Positions 15,782 through 25,023 of a DNA stretch of 64,000 nucleotides are shown here, piece by piece; the first letter of the stretch is position 1, and each line of letters begins with the position of its first letter. The notes below the pieces were generated by a model. The model was not told the origin of the DNA. It ran no database searches and worked only from the letters and a program-made list of their open reading frames with translations. The stretch is taken from the NCBI GenBank assembly GCA_025360015.1, contig JANYCZ010000057.1, positions 1-64,000 of the forward strand, read 5' to 3'. The position numbers were made by a program, and so were the translations under genes. This DNA is from Verrucomicrobiota bacterium (GTDB lineage Bacteria; Verrucomicrobiota; Verrucomicrobiia; Verrucomicrobiales; Verrucomicrobiaceae).

Positions 15782-18628
15782 TCACTTCAGACTCATGATG
15801 AACGCCTTCACATCCGCGAACTCCTGGGGTTTCAAGATGAGATTCATCGGCGGCATCGGGCTGATCGGCGTGGCGGTGTAGCCCTCCGCGAGCTTGGCGT
15901 TCGGGTTGACGAGGCTTTCGAGGATGTAGGCGGCGTCTTTCCGCGTGGCGATGCCATCCAGCGCAGGCCCCACGGCGCTGCCCTGGCCTTTGAGCATGTG
16001 ACAGTTTTTGCACGCTGCCACGGGATGCTCCCAGAAGATCTTTTCACCCCGCTTCACATCGCCGATGAGCTTGGATTCATCGTCCTCGATCTCGGGGATC
16101 ATTTCAACGAGGCTCACATCATCAAAGAAGGTATCGCCTTTGGCCACATGCAGGAGGTTGATGCTCGCCTTGTCGCGGGTCTTGCTGTTGAAGGTCACAT
16201 CGACTTCAGTCCAGTCCTGCGTGCGCTTCACCGCCGTGGTCTCCGCCCTGCCGAGGTGGTCGTTGAGGCTGGCCTTACCCTTGAAGCCATGGGTCTTGAT
16301 CCACGCGCTGAGCTTGTATTCCGTGTTCGGCTTCAGCGGCACATCGGCATAGAAACTGGTGTCAGCATCATCACGCGTGATGACGCGGAAAGCCTGCTTA
16401 CCGCTGTGGACCATCTTCTCACCGGTGACGATGCTCCACTCGGCTCCGGCATTGCCAGGCTTCTTGCCGTAGTCGCGGTGCTTCCAGCCCGCTGGCGTTT
16501 TGTCACCCGCGGCCACTTCTTCAAAGCCGGGATTCGGCAGCAGATTCGGACCTTCCTTGTAGTTCAGCGCCTGGTGCTTCCTGCCCAGCATCTTCGCAGC
16601 TTCGGCCAGCCATTCATCATTTTTTACCACCGGATCGGCTGCGAGCTTTTTCACCAACGTTTGGATTTCAGGCGTGGTGGGGAAGTCTGCCAGTTTCACG
16701 AACGCCGCGAGACGTGTGTGCAGATCGGGATCGCTGATGACACCGGCACCGAATAGCAGCGACTGTGCCTTGGCGTCGTTGCCGAGGGCGCGAACGGCAT
16801 TGCGGCGCAACCTGGCATCTTTGGCAAGGAGTGCGGCCTTGTGGGTGGATTCATCAAGCAGGCTGATCCCTTGCAGGCTCCACAAAGCGTGGATGGCATT
16901 AGCTTGGCCGCTATTGGACGTAACCACTGCTTTGAGTTCCTTTGGCAAGTCTGTGGTACCAGATGTGTTACCCTCGACGATAACAGCCTGCGTCCAAAGT
17001 CTGCCGTATACAGTTGGTTGGTTTAGAGCTGCGATGAAATCAGAGCTTGTACGCTTTGGTGGTGGAAGAATGAAGTGGGAGGCCGGGATGTCTCTGCCAT
17101 CTCCATTCTTCGCCACGATGCGGTAAATCCTCCCGCGTGAATGATCACGAATGTCATTCTCATGCGCGCCGCCTTTGCCGGTGGTGGCCACGAAGCCGCC
17201 GCGTTCTAGGCTGGGCGTGGGGTTGTGCTGAATGATGAAGTTTTCGAAATCGGCCACCCACACCGCGCCATCGGGGCCGACCTCGGCATGCACGGGGGAG
17301 TTCCATTCATCGCTGCTGGCGTAGAGGTTCATGAAGTCCAGCGCCTTCCAGCCTGCGCCATCGGGCTGCACATCAAAGAGTGAGACGACCTTCATCGTCG
17401 GCTCGCAGACCATCGCCTTGCCTTGGAAGCGCTTGGGCAGATTGCCGCTGTAAATAAAATTGCTGCCCGCTGCCGAGGTGTAGCCACCGAAGACATCCAC
17501 CTGACGGAAGTTCGGCGTGATGGTGTGGCAAGTTTCGACGACGTTGATCTTCTTCGAGGTCATGCCGCGTGAGCCTTCGGGATACGCCGTCGCAGGGATG
17601 CCGCCAAAGAAGATGGGCGCGCCATTCGCGGTGCCACCGAACTGATCGCCCGCATCGTTGGTGCTCTGCGCCCAGGCGTTGTTGGTGAATTGGTGGAGAA
17701 ATTCAAGCGCGCTGCCGTCCGCTTTGAAGCGATACGTACCCATGGAGAACTGATGCTTCTTGCCACCGACGTAGCCTTCGATGCCGCTGTAGCCCACGCA
17801 GCCATAGAGCCAGTTGTCGAAGCCGTAGTGCAGATTGCTCGCCTGCGCATGCGTATCGCGGATGCCCCAGCAGTCGATCACCGTTTCACGCACATCGGCT
17901 TTGTCGTCGCCGTTCGTGTCTTTGAGAAAAATGAACTTCGGCGGCTGGCTGACGATGATGCCGCCGCGTGCAAACACGATACCGGTGGGGAGGTTGAGCT
18001 TGTCGGCAAAGACGGTAAACTTGTCTGCCCTCCCATCGCCGTCGGTGTCTTCGCAAATCTTGATGCTGTCCTGGCCTTCGCCGTTCTCCGTGACGCCATG
18101 CGGGTAGTCGCGTGTCTCCACCACCCAGCAACGACCGCGCTCATCCCACGCGAAAGCGATGGGCTTGGCGATGTCCGGCTCACTCGCGAATAGTTTCAAC
18201 TCGCAGTCCGCCGGCACCTGCGTGCGCTCCATGCTGCCCTTCACACTCATGGGCAGTTGCAGCGTCAGCGGCTCCGGGCGCTTTTCATAGTTCGCCACCT
18301 GGGGGTGTTTCTTACGCTCCTCGGGATCGCGCTGCTTCAAGAAGGTTTCATAGCTGGCCTTGCGCTCGGCACTGAGTTTGGACAGGATCGCCTCGCGGCT
18401 CAAATCGCTGCCTGCTTTCACGATGAGATCGTAATCCCAGGTGGCCAGCTCCTCTTTGGCATAGTCAAACCAGATCGCCTCGCGTCCGAGATCACGCATC
18501 GCTTCATGCAGGGGACCCACGGCGGCCTGCTCCTTGCCCTCGGCATCCAGATACAGCACACGGATGGGGCCGGTGGGCGCAGCATGGGCGAAAACGGCAG
18601 AGATAAGAAGGAGCAGGAATGCTTTCAT
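15782..18628 (-). CDS. PVC-type heme-binding CxxCH protein with membrane-bound dehydrogenase domain
   Basis: 948 residues from the ATG at 18628, which starts a clear signal peptide (MKAFLLLLISAVFAHA). A short segment near residues 20-130 is followed by a six-bladed propeller-like dehydrogenase domain (about 140-560) with many D-x-D-G-D loops such as EDTDGDGRADKF and DTNGDDKADV. HEAT-like helices follow, then a carbohydrate-binding-like jelly roll (about 700-850, LLPNPGFEEV onwards), and a C-terminal cytochrome c domain with one heme site CKNCH at 873-877. This PVC family is thought to oxidise sugars or other substrates and pass electrons to the heme. The next gene on the minus strand downstream is the peroxiredoxin, 128 bp away. 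Confidence 0.88.
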   Translation of the reverse strand: MKAFLLLLISAVFAHAAPTGPIRVLYLDAEGKEQAAVGPLHEAMRDLGREAIWFDYAKEELATWDYDLIVKAGSDLSREAILSKLSAERKASYETFLKQRDPEERKKHPQVANYEKRPEPLTLQLPMSVKGSMERTQVPADCELKLFASEPDIAKPIAFAWDERGRCWVVETRDYPHGVTENGEGQDSIKICEDTDGDGRADKFTVFADKLNLPTGIVFARGGIIVSQPPKFIFLKDTNGDDKADVRETVIDCWGIRDTHAQASNLHYGFDNWLYGCVGYSGIEGYVGGKKHQFSMGTYRFKADGSALEFLHQFTNNAWAQSTNDAGDQFGGTANGAPIFFGGIPATAYPEGSRGMTSKKINVVETCHTITPNFRQVDVFGGYTSAAGSNFIYSGNLPKRFQGKAMVCEPTMKVVSLFDVQPDGAGWKALDFMNLYASSDEWNSPVHAEVGPDGAVWVADFENFIIQHNPTPSLERGGFVATTGKGGAHENDIRDHSRGRIYRIVAKNGDGRDIPASHFILPPPKRTSSDFIAALNQPTVYGRLWTQAVIVEGNTSGTTDLPKELKAVVTSNSGQANAIHALWSLQGISLLDESTHKAALLAKDARLRRNAVRALGNDAKAQSLLFGAGVISDPDLHTRLAAFVKLADFPTTPEIQTLVKKLAADPVVKNDEWLAEAAKMLGRKHQALNYKEGPNLLPNPGFEEVAAGDKTPAGWKHRDYGKKPGNAGAEWSIVTGEKMVHSGKQAFRVITRDDADTSFYADVPLKPNTEYKLSAWIKTHGFKGKASLNDHLGRAETTAVKRTQDWTEVDVTFNSKTRDKASINLLHVAKGDTFFDDVSLVEMIPEIEDDESKLIGDVKRGEKIFWEHPVAACKNCHMLKGQGSAVGPALDGIATRKDAAYILESLVNPNAKLAEGYTATPISPMPPMNLILKPQEFADVKAFIMSLK

Positions 18629-18768
18629 GGTGGTGGGTTGGATTCTCACTCGAAACAACGCTGTCTGACCAGCCTGCTGTGCGGACAACTTTTGGGATGA
18701 ATCGGCCACGACCAAATTGATGGAATGTGCATTTGGCTTTTCGTCTGGCGGCGGCATGATCCCGCCCC

Positions 18769-20469
18769 GTGACTGATACCAAACGCCTGCGCCTGTTCAT
18801 GTTCATCGCCCCGCTGCTCAGTGGTGTGATTCTGATGTTTGCCTTTCCACGCTGGAATTCCAATCTCGCGGTCTGGCTGTGGCTCTTCCCGTTGCTCGCC
18901 GTCCTGTGGCCATGGAAGAATGCCGAAGGCGTCAAAGTCCGCCCGTTCTGGCGCGGCTATCTGGCAGGCCTCGCCTTCTTCCTGCCGAACCTGAGCTGGG
19001 TGCATCACTCCGCACGAGTCAGGATGGGAAATGCGATGGATGACTCCTGGGTGGGCCTGGGGCCGGAGCTGCTGGGCTGGGGCGCGCTGATCGGCCTGTC
19101 CGGCTACTGCGCCGTTTACTTTGGCATCTGGGCCTGGTTCACGCACCGCTTTGCCAAACCGAACGTGACCACGCTTACGAAAGACGCATGGTGGCCCAGC
19201 GCGCTGCACTCCCTCGCCTGTTCATTTCTCGCCGCATCCGCATGGGTCGCGTGCGAGTGGCTGCGCAGCACCACCGTCTTCACCGGCTTTGGTTGGAACG
19301 GCCTCGGCGTGGCCATGCATCACAATCTGCCGCTCGTGCAGGCGGCCGATCTCGTGGGCGTCTTTGGCCTCTCTTTTCTCCCTGTCTTCGTGGCCTGCAC
19401 AGCGTGGAACACTTTGACTCGTCTCATCATCGCCTATCGCGGCGATGGCACGTGCAAGACCCGCCTGGACTTCACCGTGGCGTTGATCCTCATGCTCAGC
19501 ACAGCGGGTTATGGCATGCTGAAGCTGACCGCCAAAGAGGAAGACTCCATCACGGTGCGCACCGTTCTGGTGCAGCCCAATATAGCGCTGGTGGATGCGG
19601 CGACGGGCAGACTGGCGGAGCAAACGTATCAGCACCTCGATCAGTTCACTCGCATGTATGGGACGGCGAAGGATGGCAAGACCGCCACCGATCTCATCAT
19701 CTGGCCGGAGAGCGCCCTGCCGGTGAATCTGGAGGACCGGTATCACTATCTCCCCAAGGACTTTCACAAGAACTACTTCAATGACATGCTGCATGCTGGG
19801 GACTTCAGCCTGCTCTTCGGCACGGAATTGTTTGAAAGCGATGACATCGGGCATGTCTCCGCCGTGATGTTTCGTGGAAGCACCGAACATCGTCAGGACT
19901 ATCACAAGGTGCATCTCGTGCCTTTTGGCGAATACCTGCCGCTGAAAAACATCCCGCCATTTTCCTTCCTGAGCAGCATGTTCGAGGGAGCCTTCACGCC
20001 GGGAGAAAAAACCGAGCCTCTGCTGCTGGAGCAGCCGCAGGTGCAGGTGCAGATCATCCCGCTCATCTGCTTTGAAGACACCGTGGGCAGTCTGGCGCGC
20101 AAGTTTGTGCGCCAGGCCCCGCAGATGATCGTGAACATCACCAACGACGGCTGGTTCCTGCAAAGCACAGAGCCTGAAGTACACATGGCCAATGCCCGCT
20201 TCCGCGCCATCGAGCTGCGCCGCCCCATGGTGCGCGCCACCAACACCGGTGTGAGCTGCTACATCGACACCTGCGGACGCATCATCTCCAAACTCAGCGA
20301 TCCCGAGACCGGCAGTTCCTTCGTCGAAGGCACACTGCCCGGCGAGGTCAAGGTTCCGCGCTCAGGCCACATCACGCTCTACGCCCGGTTCGGCGACTGG
20401 TTTGCGCTCACGTTGCTCGGCATCTGTGTGCTCGTATGGCTCATCCGCAGAAAGAGCCCGCGTCCTTAA
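18769..20469 (+). CDS. lnt: Apolipoprotein N-acyltransferase
   Basis: 566 residues with a GTG start at 18769. Lnt adds the third acyl chain to lipoproteins at the inner membrane. The N-terminal half has about six hydrophobic helices; the periplasmic C-terminal half is a nitrilase-like domain with the catalytic Glu in WPESALP, the Lys in YHKVHLVPFGEYLPL and the Cys in LICFEDTVG, plus NITNDGWF. A last helix (FALTLLGICVLVWLI) closes the protein. All triad motifs are present. It is divergent from the PVC heme gene with 140 bp between them and convergent to the Pro-rich gene, seven bases apart. Confidence 0.94.
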   Translation: MTDTKRLRLFMFIAPLLSGVILMFAFPRWNSNLAVWLWLFPLLAVLWPWKNAEGVKVRPFWRGYLAGLAFFLPNLSWVHHSARVRMGNAMDDSWVGLGPELLGWGALIGLSGYCAVYFGIWAWFTHRFAKPNVTTLTKDAWWPSALHSLACSFLAASAWVACEWLRSTTVFTGFGWNGLGVAMHHNLPLVQAADLVGVFGLSFLPVFVACTAWNTLTRLIIAYRGDGTCKTRLDFTVALILMLSTAGYGMLKLTAKEEDSITVRTVLVQPNIALVDAATGRLAEQTYQHLDQFTRMYGTAKDGKTATDLIIWPESALPVNLEDRYHYLPKDFHKNYFNDMLHAGDFSLLFGTELFESDDIGHVSAVMFRGSTEHRQDYHKVHLVPFGEYLPLKNIPPFSFLSSMFEGAFTPGEKTEPLLLEQPQVQVQIIPLICFEDTVGSLARKFVRQAPQMIVNITNDGWFLQSTEPEVHMANARFRAIELRRPMVRATNTGVSCYIDTCGRIISKLSDPETGSSFVEGTLPGEVKVPRSGHITLYARFGDWFALTLLGICVLVWLIRRKSPRP

Positions 20470-20476
20470 AAAGGAC

Positions 20477-21889
20477 TCAATCCCCCCGCCACCAGGAGCG
20501 CCAGGTGGGGCGGGACTTGGGCTCGTGCGGGGAATGCAGCGGTCCTGGAAAGTGGGCGTCGTCAGTGCCCTCGGCAGACGGAGTGTCGCTGCTGTCCGCA
20601 GGGAAATGCTTGCCGAAGCCAGGAGGGGCAAATTTGGATTTCGCGGTGACGGTGTTCTGCGTCGGCGCCCGCGGGCGCAGGATGATCTCGGCTTCCACGG
20701 CAGGGCTTGTCGTGTGCGTCTGTGTGGGAAAAACGGGAAAGGCTGGTGTCGTTGCAAAGATGTCTTGCCCAGGATGCCAGGGGTGTTCTGATTCTGACAG
20801 AGCGGCCAGGGGTGGATCAAATGAGGCGTCTCCAGGAGACGCAAGCTCCAGCGGAATTTCCGGCGTTGTTTCTGCAGCGGGCGGCGGCTGATTCACCGGC
20901 TCGGGTTCCGGTAGATGGAAGGATTCAGCGGGCGGGGCTGGCCCTGCTGGAGCTGGAGCTGGAGCGGGCACCGGTTCAAGGGCAGCAGGCGCGACGTTGA
21001 TTTCATCCGGAAAGGCCGCTCCTTGAAACATCGGAGAAGAAAAAACCGGGCGTGGTGCCTCCTCCCGCCGCACCGGTGCGCTGAAGACGTCTTCCTGCCT
21101 CACAGGTGCGCTGAAAAACAGACTGCCCGCCGGGGGAACATAGGGGGGGACGTAAGGCGCGGCTTCGCTCAAACTCGGCAGGGGCTCGACACCGAGCGTC
21201 CACGCGGCACCTGCGGTGGTCGGCGGTAAATGTGGAAGAAGATGGGGCAGGGGAAACTCCGGCTCATGCGGTGCAGGTGCTGCGACCACGTACGGTGCAT
21301 CCTCTTCCTCCACCTCCACCTCGGGCTCTTGGAGTAGAGGTGGAGGTGGAGCGGGGAGAGCTTCCTCGTACTCCAGCTCAATTTCGATCTCGGGTGCAGG
21401 CAAGGTCACAGGCTCAATCATCGCCTGTGGCGCGGGCTCAGTGAGCCTAGCGAAGGAATCGTGGTCGGGGGGCTCGCGAAAAAGCTCCTCGGCATCATCC
21501 AGAAGAAAAGACTCAGGGTGGTAGTCGTCTTCAGGCTCGCAGGGCGTGACGTCTGCAGCGGACAATTCCACGACGGGTGCCTGCTCTTCGCGGATGATCT
21601 GCCGTGAAAGCCACTGCTCTACCAGACTCTGCGCGGGAATGTCCAGCTCCGGCGCGGGCGGCGGCAGGCTCAGCGGTACATGGGCTGGGGCAGGGGGGGG
21701 AGCCCCCGTTTTTTTGTGCTTCAGCAGGGCGATGGCGGCCGCGCCAGCCGCCAGGAAGAAGGGGGCTTTGCCCATGCGTGTGGCAAGAACACCGCCAATC
21801 GCCGTGGCCGCAAGAAGGGCCAACGGGCCAGGCTGTTGACTGGTGCGTTGCGGCTGGTCTGACGAAGTGTCTGCTGGAGCCGTGCTCAT
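20477..21889 (-). CDS. Pro/Glu-rich membrane-anchored protein, unknown function
   Basis: 470 residues. A short polar N-terminus is followed by two adjacent hydrophobic stretches (about 22-60: GPLALLAATAIGGVLAT and FFLAAGAAAIALL). The rest is a long low-complexity region, very rich in Pro, Glu and Ala, with repeated PAPAPAPAG-type tracts. The last about 30 residues are basic with several Trp (RPTWRSWWRGD). No enzymatic domain is visible. It lies 77 bp downstream of pilT on the same strand and may share its transcript. The composition suggests a flexible, acidic cytoplasmic or periplasmic arm. The antisense frame is also open, but the pilT context and the hydrophobic N-terminus favour this one. 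Confidence 0.6.
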   Translation of the reverse strand: MSTAPADTSSDQPQRTSQQPGPLALLAATAIGGVLATRMGKAPFFLAAGAAAIALLKHKKTGAPPPAPAHVPLSLPPPAPELDIPAQSLVEQWLSRQIIREEQAPVVELSAADVTPCEPEDDYHPESFLLDDAEELFREPPDHDSFARLTEPAPQAMIEPVTLPAPEIEIELEYEEALPAPPPPLLQEPEVEVEEEDAPYVVAAPAPHEPEFPLPHLLPHLPPTTAGAAWTLGVEPLPSLSEAAPYVPPYVPPAGSLFFSAPVRQEDVFSAPVRREEAPRPVFSSPMFQGAAFPDEINVAPAALEPVPAPAPAPAGPAPPAESFHLPEPEPVNQPPPAAETTPEIPLELASPGDASFDPPLAALSESEHPWHPGQDIFATTPAFPVFPTQTHTTSPAVEAEIILRPRAPTQNTVTAKSKFAPPGFGKHFPADSSDTPSAEGTDDAHFPGPLHSPHEPKSRPTWRSWWRGD

Positions 21890-21966
21890 CCGTGAATGAC
21901 AAATGATGTTAGTTCACCGCGACTGCTGCGGCAAGACGCAAACTGCTCCCTGATGGAGATCTGAGG

Positions 21967-23070
21967 CTACTTGTTGACATCGCCACCGCCTGCGATGGCG
22001 ACGGCTGCATCCTCCGGAGGGAGAAAGGCTTTGAAGCGGTTCTTGTCGATGGCCTTCATGTAGGCTTCCATCGGGGAGACGTAGCCGTCACGGAGCTTCT
22101 GCCAGATGGCATCGTCCATGAACTGCATACCCTGGGCTTTGCCGCCGATGATGACGTCGTAGAGCTTCTGTGTGGCGCCTTCACGAATGATGGCTCCCAC
22201 TGCCGGGGTGGACACCAGGATTTCATTCACAGCGGCGCGGCCCTTGCCATCGGACTTTTTCATGAGGAGCTGGGCCACCACGCCTTTGAGCGAAGCGGCA
22301 AGCATGGTTCGCACCTGGCTCTGCTGATCTGAGGGGAAGACGTCAATGATACGGTCAACGGTCTTGCGGGCATTGTTGGTATGCAGCGTGCCGAAGACGA
22401 GCAGGCCGGTTTCCGCCGCCGTCAAAGCCAGCGAGATGGTGTCAAGATCGCGCATTTCACCGACGAGCACGATGTCCGCGTCTTCACGCAATGCCGCACG
22501 CAGGCCGTCGGCGAACGAAGAGGTCTGAATCGGCACCTCACGCTGGGTGATGATGCTTTTTTTATTCCGGTGAACGAATTCGATGGGCTCTTCCACCGTG
22601 ATGATGTGCCGGGTGAAGTTCGTATTGATGTAATCAATCATGGCCGCAAGTGTCGTGGACTTGCCGGAGCCGGTGGGGCCGGTGACGAGCACGAGACCGC
22701 TGCGAATGTTGCAAAATTCCTTCACCACGGCCGGAATGCCGAGCTGCTCCAGACTGGCGATTTTGGTGGGAATGATACGAAAGACGGCTGCCAGACCATG
22801 CTGCTGCTTCAAGTAGTTGCAGCGGAATCGGCTGTTCTCGTCCATTTCATAGGCGAAGTCGAGATCGCCCTTTTCAAGATAGCGCACCCAGGCCTTCTCC
22901 TCGCAGATCTCATGCAGCATCGTGGTGATGGTTGCTTCATCGAGGACTTCTGTGGAGATAGGTTTGATGCTGCCATGGGCGCGCACCTTGGGAGGCTGGC
23001 CCTGGCTGAGATGGAGGTCTGAACCACCCATCTCAATGAGTTGATGAAAGTATTGCTCGATGATCGGCAT
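21967..23070 (-). CDS. pilT: PilT-type twitching/retraction ATPase, copy 1
   Basis: 367 residues. The hexameric ATPase retracts type IV pili. Visible motifs are the N-terminal GGSDLHLSQG, Walker A GPTGSGKSTT at 131-140, the Asp box ITVEEPIEFVH, Walker B DADIVLVGEMRD, and the His box GTLHTNNARKT, which holds the LHTN motif of retraction ATPases. The C-terminal region carries about 50 residues after the usual core (EAYMKAIDKNRFKAFL onwards). The gene follows the second PilT-like gene by 28 bp. No pilin, pilB or pilC gene lies in the window. Confidence 0.92.
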   Translation of the reverse strand: MPIIEQYFHQLIEMGGSDLHLSQGQPPKVRAHGSIKPISTEVLDEATITTMLHEICEEKAWVRYLEKGDLDFAYEMDENSRFRCNYLKQQHGLAAVFRIIPTKIASLEQLGIPAVVKEFCNIRSGLVLVTGPTGSGKSTTLAAMIDYINTNFTRHIITVEEPIEFVHRNKKSIITQREVPIQTSSFADGLRAALREDADIVLVGEMRDLDTISLALTAAETGLLVFGTLHTNNARKTVDRIIDVFPSDQQSQVRTMLAASLKGVVAQLLMKKSDGKGRAAVNEILVSTPAVGAIIREGATQKLYDVIIGGKAQGMQFMDDAIWQKLRDGYVSPMEAYMKAIDKNRFKAFLPPEDAAVAIAGGGDVNK

Positions 23071-23098
23071 GAGACGTACGCTGGGTCTGGGGAGTGGT

Positions 23099-24202
23099 TC
23101 AGGATTCGAAGAATTTCTTCATCGTCGTTTTGTCTTCGGCGCGTCGTTCGCACTCCTCACGGGTAATCAATCCATCGGAGTAGAGAGTGCGCAGCGAGTC
23201 ATCCATCGGAATCATGCCGACCGCCTTGCCGGTCTGCATCACACCTGGAATCATAAAGGTTTTGCCGTCACGGATGCAGGCCCCGACGGCAGGGGTGTTG
23301 ATCAAAATTTCGAGCGCCATCACACGGCCGGTGCCGTCTGCGCGTGGAATCAGCTGCTGGGTGAGAACGCCGCGCAAGGACTCCGACACCATGATGCGGA
23401 TCTGATCACGTTGATCGATGGGGAACACGTCAAGCACACGGTCAAGCGTGCGTGCAGCACTGCTGGTGTGGAGGGTGCCGAGTACCAAATGTCCCGTTTC
23501 CGCAGCGGTAATGGCAAGCGAAATGGTCTCCAGATCGCGCATTTCGCCGACCATGATCACGTCAGGGTCTTCACGCAGCGCGCCGCGCAGGGCGGTGCCA
23601 AATGAGGCCGTGTGCGTGTGAACTTCGCGCTGGGTCACATGGCATTTTTTCGACGGGAAAAGGTATTCGATCGGGTCTTCCAAGGTGATGATGTGATCAT
23701 CACGTTCGGAATTGATGGCATCCAGCAAGGCTGCGAGCGTGGTGGATTTGCCGCTGCCGATGGAACCCGTCACCAAGATGAGGCCGTTGTGAAAGCGGGT
23801 CAGTGTTCTGACGGTGGCTGGCAGGCCGAGGTCATCAATGGACTTGATCTGGGTTTTGATGACGCGGAACACCATTTCAATGCCAAGCCGCTGTTTCACA
23901 ATGGAAGCGCGGAAGCGGCCAAATCCTGGCTGGTAAGCAAAGTCCACATCACCACGACCTTCGAAAGTCTTGAGTTGCCCTTCGTTCATCAGCGCATGGG
24001 CAAGGCGGCGGGTGTCCTCGGCGGTGAGCAGTGCCGTGTTGTCCCAGATGGGCTGAAGAATGCCGAAGCGCCGCCAGGAAGGTTTTGCCCCCGTGGACAG
24101 ATGCAGATCGGAGGCATCGTAATCCACGCAAAATTGGAGGTAATCAGCGACGGAACCTAAAACGGGAATCAGTTCTTGAGGAGGTTGATCGGAATCAGAC
24201 AT
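23099..24202 (-). CDS. PilT/PilU-type ATPase, copy 2
   Basis: 367 residues, paralogous to the neighbouring PilT but clearly diverged. ASDLHLSTGAKP, a variant Walker A GSIGSGKSTT at 146-155 (Ile in place of Pro or Thr), ITLEDPIEYLF, Walker B DPDVIMVGEMRD and GTLHTSSAART are visible. The change from LHTN to LHTS and the order upstream of pilT resemble PilU-like accessory ATPases, which work with PilT. It starts 14 bp after the stop of the small membrane gene 24217-24621, so it is probably in one transcript with the YqjD/YqjE-like genes. Confidence 0.88.
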   Translation of the reverse strand: MSDSDQPPQELIPVLGSVADYLQFCVDYDASDLHLSTGAKPSWRRFGILQPIWDNTALLTAEDTRRLAHALMNEGQLKTFEGRGDVDFAYQPGFGRFRASIVKQRLGIEMVFRVIKTQIKSIDDLGLPATVRTLTRFHNGLILVTGSIGSGKSTTLAALLDAINSERDDHIITLEDPIEYLFPSKKCHVTQREVHTHTASFGTALRGALREDPDVIMVGEMRDLETISLAITAAETGHLVLGTLHTSSAARTLDRVLDVFPIDQRDQIRIMVSESLRGVLTQQLIPRADGTGRVMALEILINTPAVGACIRDGKTFMIPGVMQTGKAVGMIPMDDSLRTLYSDGLITREECERRAEDKTTMKKFFES

Positions 24203-24216
24203 GAAAGAAGATGATG

Positions 24217-24621
24217 CTAGACTTCTCCGGTATCCGGAGCGTTCGGAGAAATTTTCTGGCGCAGATAAGTTTCAAGCCACTGGGCTCCGTAGTTCATCAC
24301 GGATTTTCGGGCCAGACCTATCAACGGGGTGAGAAGCAGTGCCATCCAGCCGCTGTTCCTCGCTGTGCTGGAGATGCCCTCTTGCACGTAGTGCTGCGCG
24401 CTCCGTGATGGCCAGACGGCTTTCACCACGGCCAGTCCGGCGATGACGGCGGCACCAATCCACACCGCACGGTGCTTGTGCACACTGCGGGTGATAATGG
24501 CGCGCGGGCTCCATTCCTCCGCCGCATGCACGGCATGGTGAGCCAGTGAAGCACGGGCGTATTCGAGATCGTGCAAAGCCTGCTGCTTTGGCGTCAGGGG
24601 TTCTTGTTGTGGGCTAGCCAT
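24217..24621 (-). CDS. Small membrane protein, YqjK-like position
   Basis: 134 residues. The N-terminal half is helical and polar (QQALHDLEYARASLAHHAVHAAEEW); one hydrophobic stretch (VWIGAAVIAGLAVVKAVW) and a second weaker one near GWMALLLTPLIGLA follow. It overlaps the end of the YqjE-like gene by 28 bp. It occupies the third slot of a yqjD-yqjE-yqjK-like trio, though sequence likeness to YqjK is not evident and the link is by position only. Function unknown. Confidence 0.6.
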   Translation of the reverse strand: MASPQQEPLTPKQQALHDLEYARASLAHHAVHAAEEWSPRAIITRSVHKHRAVWIGAAVIAGLAVVKAVWPSRSAQHYVQEGISSTARNSGWMALLLTPLIGLARKSVMNYGAQWLETYLRQKISPNAPDTGEV

Positions 24622-24995
24622 TCGCGGTCGCGGCGGAATTGGTTGAAGGACTCCTCAAAGAGATGCAGGCCGCGCAGCCTGGACTTGAGTCCAGCGAGGA
24701 GCAGCAGGCCGAGAAAGAGATGGATGCCAGCGCCGGCCAGCGCCACGCGTGTCCAGTGCCAGCCATTGGAATCTGCAATGATCCAGACCAGCGCGGGAGC
24801 GGCCAGCATCCAGCCAATGACGAAGGCGGCAAAGGCCAGCACAAACATGCCGGAGAGGCCGGATAGGCGGCTGCCAGCCTCCTGTCCTTCGATGTGCAGC
24901 AGGCGTCCACGCGCCTCAATGTATAAGGCCACAGAACGCAGCAATCCTGCTGCGCTGGCGCGTTCCTCGGGGGCGGTCGGCGTACCTGAGTTCAT
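24594..24995 (-). CDS. YqjE-like / phage-holin-superfamily membrane protein
   Basis: 133 residues from the ATG at 24995; longer in-frame versions read through low-complexity basic sequence antisense to nothing and are rejected. A soluble N-terminal helix (RSVALYIEARGRLLHIEGQEAGSR) is followed by two hydrophobic segments and a cytoplasmic helix ending in REWLAHN. This matches the layout of the YqjE/actinobacterial holin superfamily, small inner-membrane proteins of poorly known function that travel with YqjD. It starts 28 bp after the stop of the DUF883-like gene. Confidence 0.75.
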   Translation of the reverse strand: MNSGTPTAPEERASAAGLLRSVALYIEARGRLLHIEGQEAGSRLSGLSGMFVLAFAAFVIGWMLAAPALVWIIADSNGWHWTRVALAGAGIHLFLGLLLLAGLKSRLRGLHLFEESFNQFRRDREWLAHNKNP

Positions 24996-25023
24996 GATGA
25001 AGGGAAGGGGGCGCGAGGGAAAA

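Noticed and set aside
15761-16756. 331-residue plus-strand frame over the PVC heme gene
   Set aside because: Antisense to conserved cytochrome and jelly-roll segments; no motif or start context.
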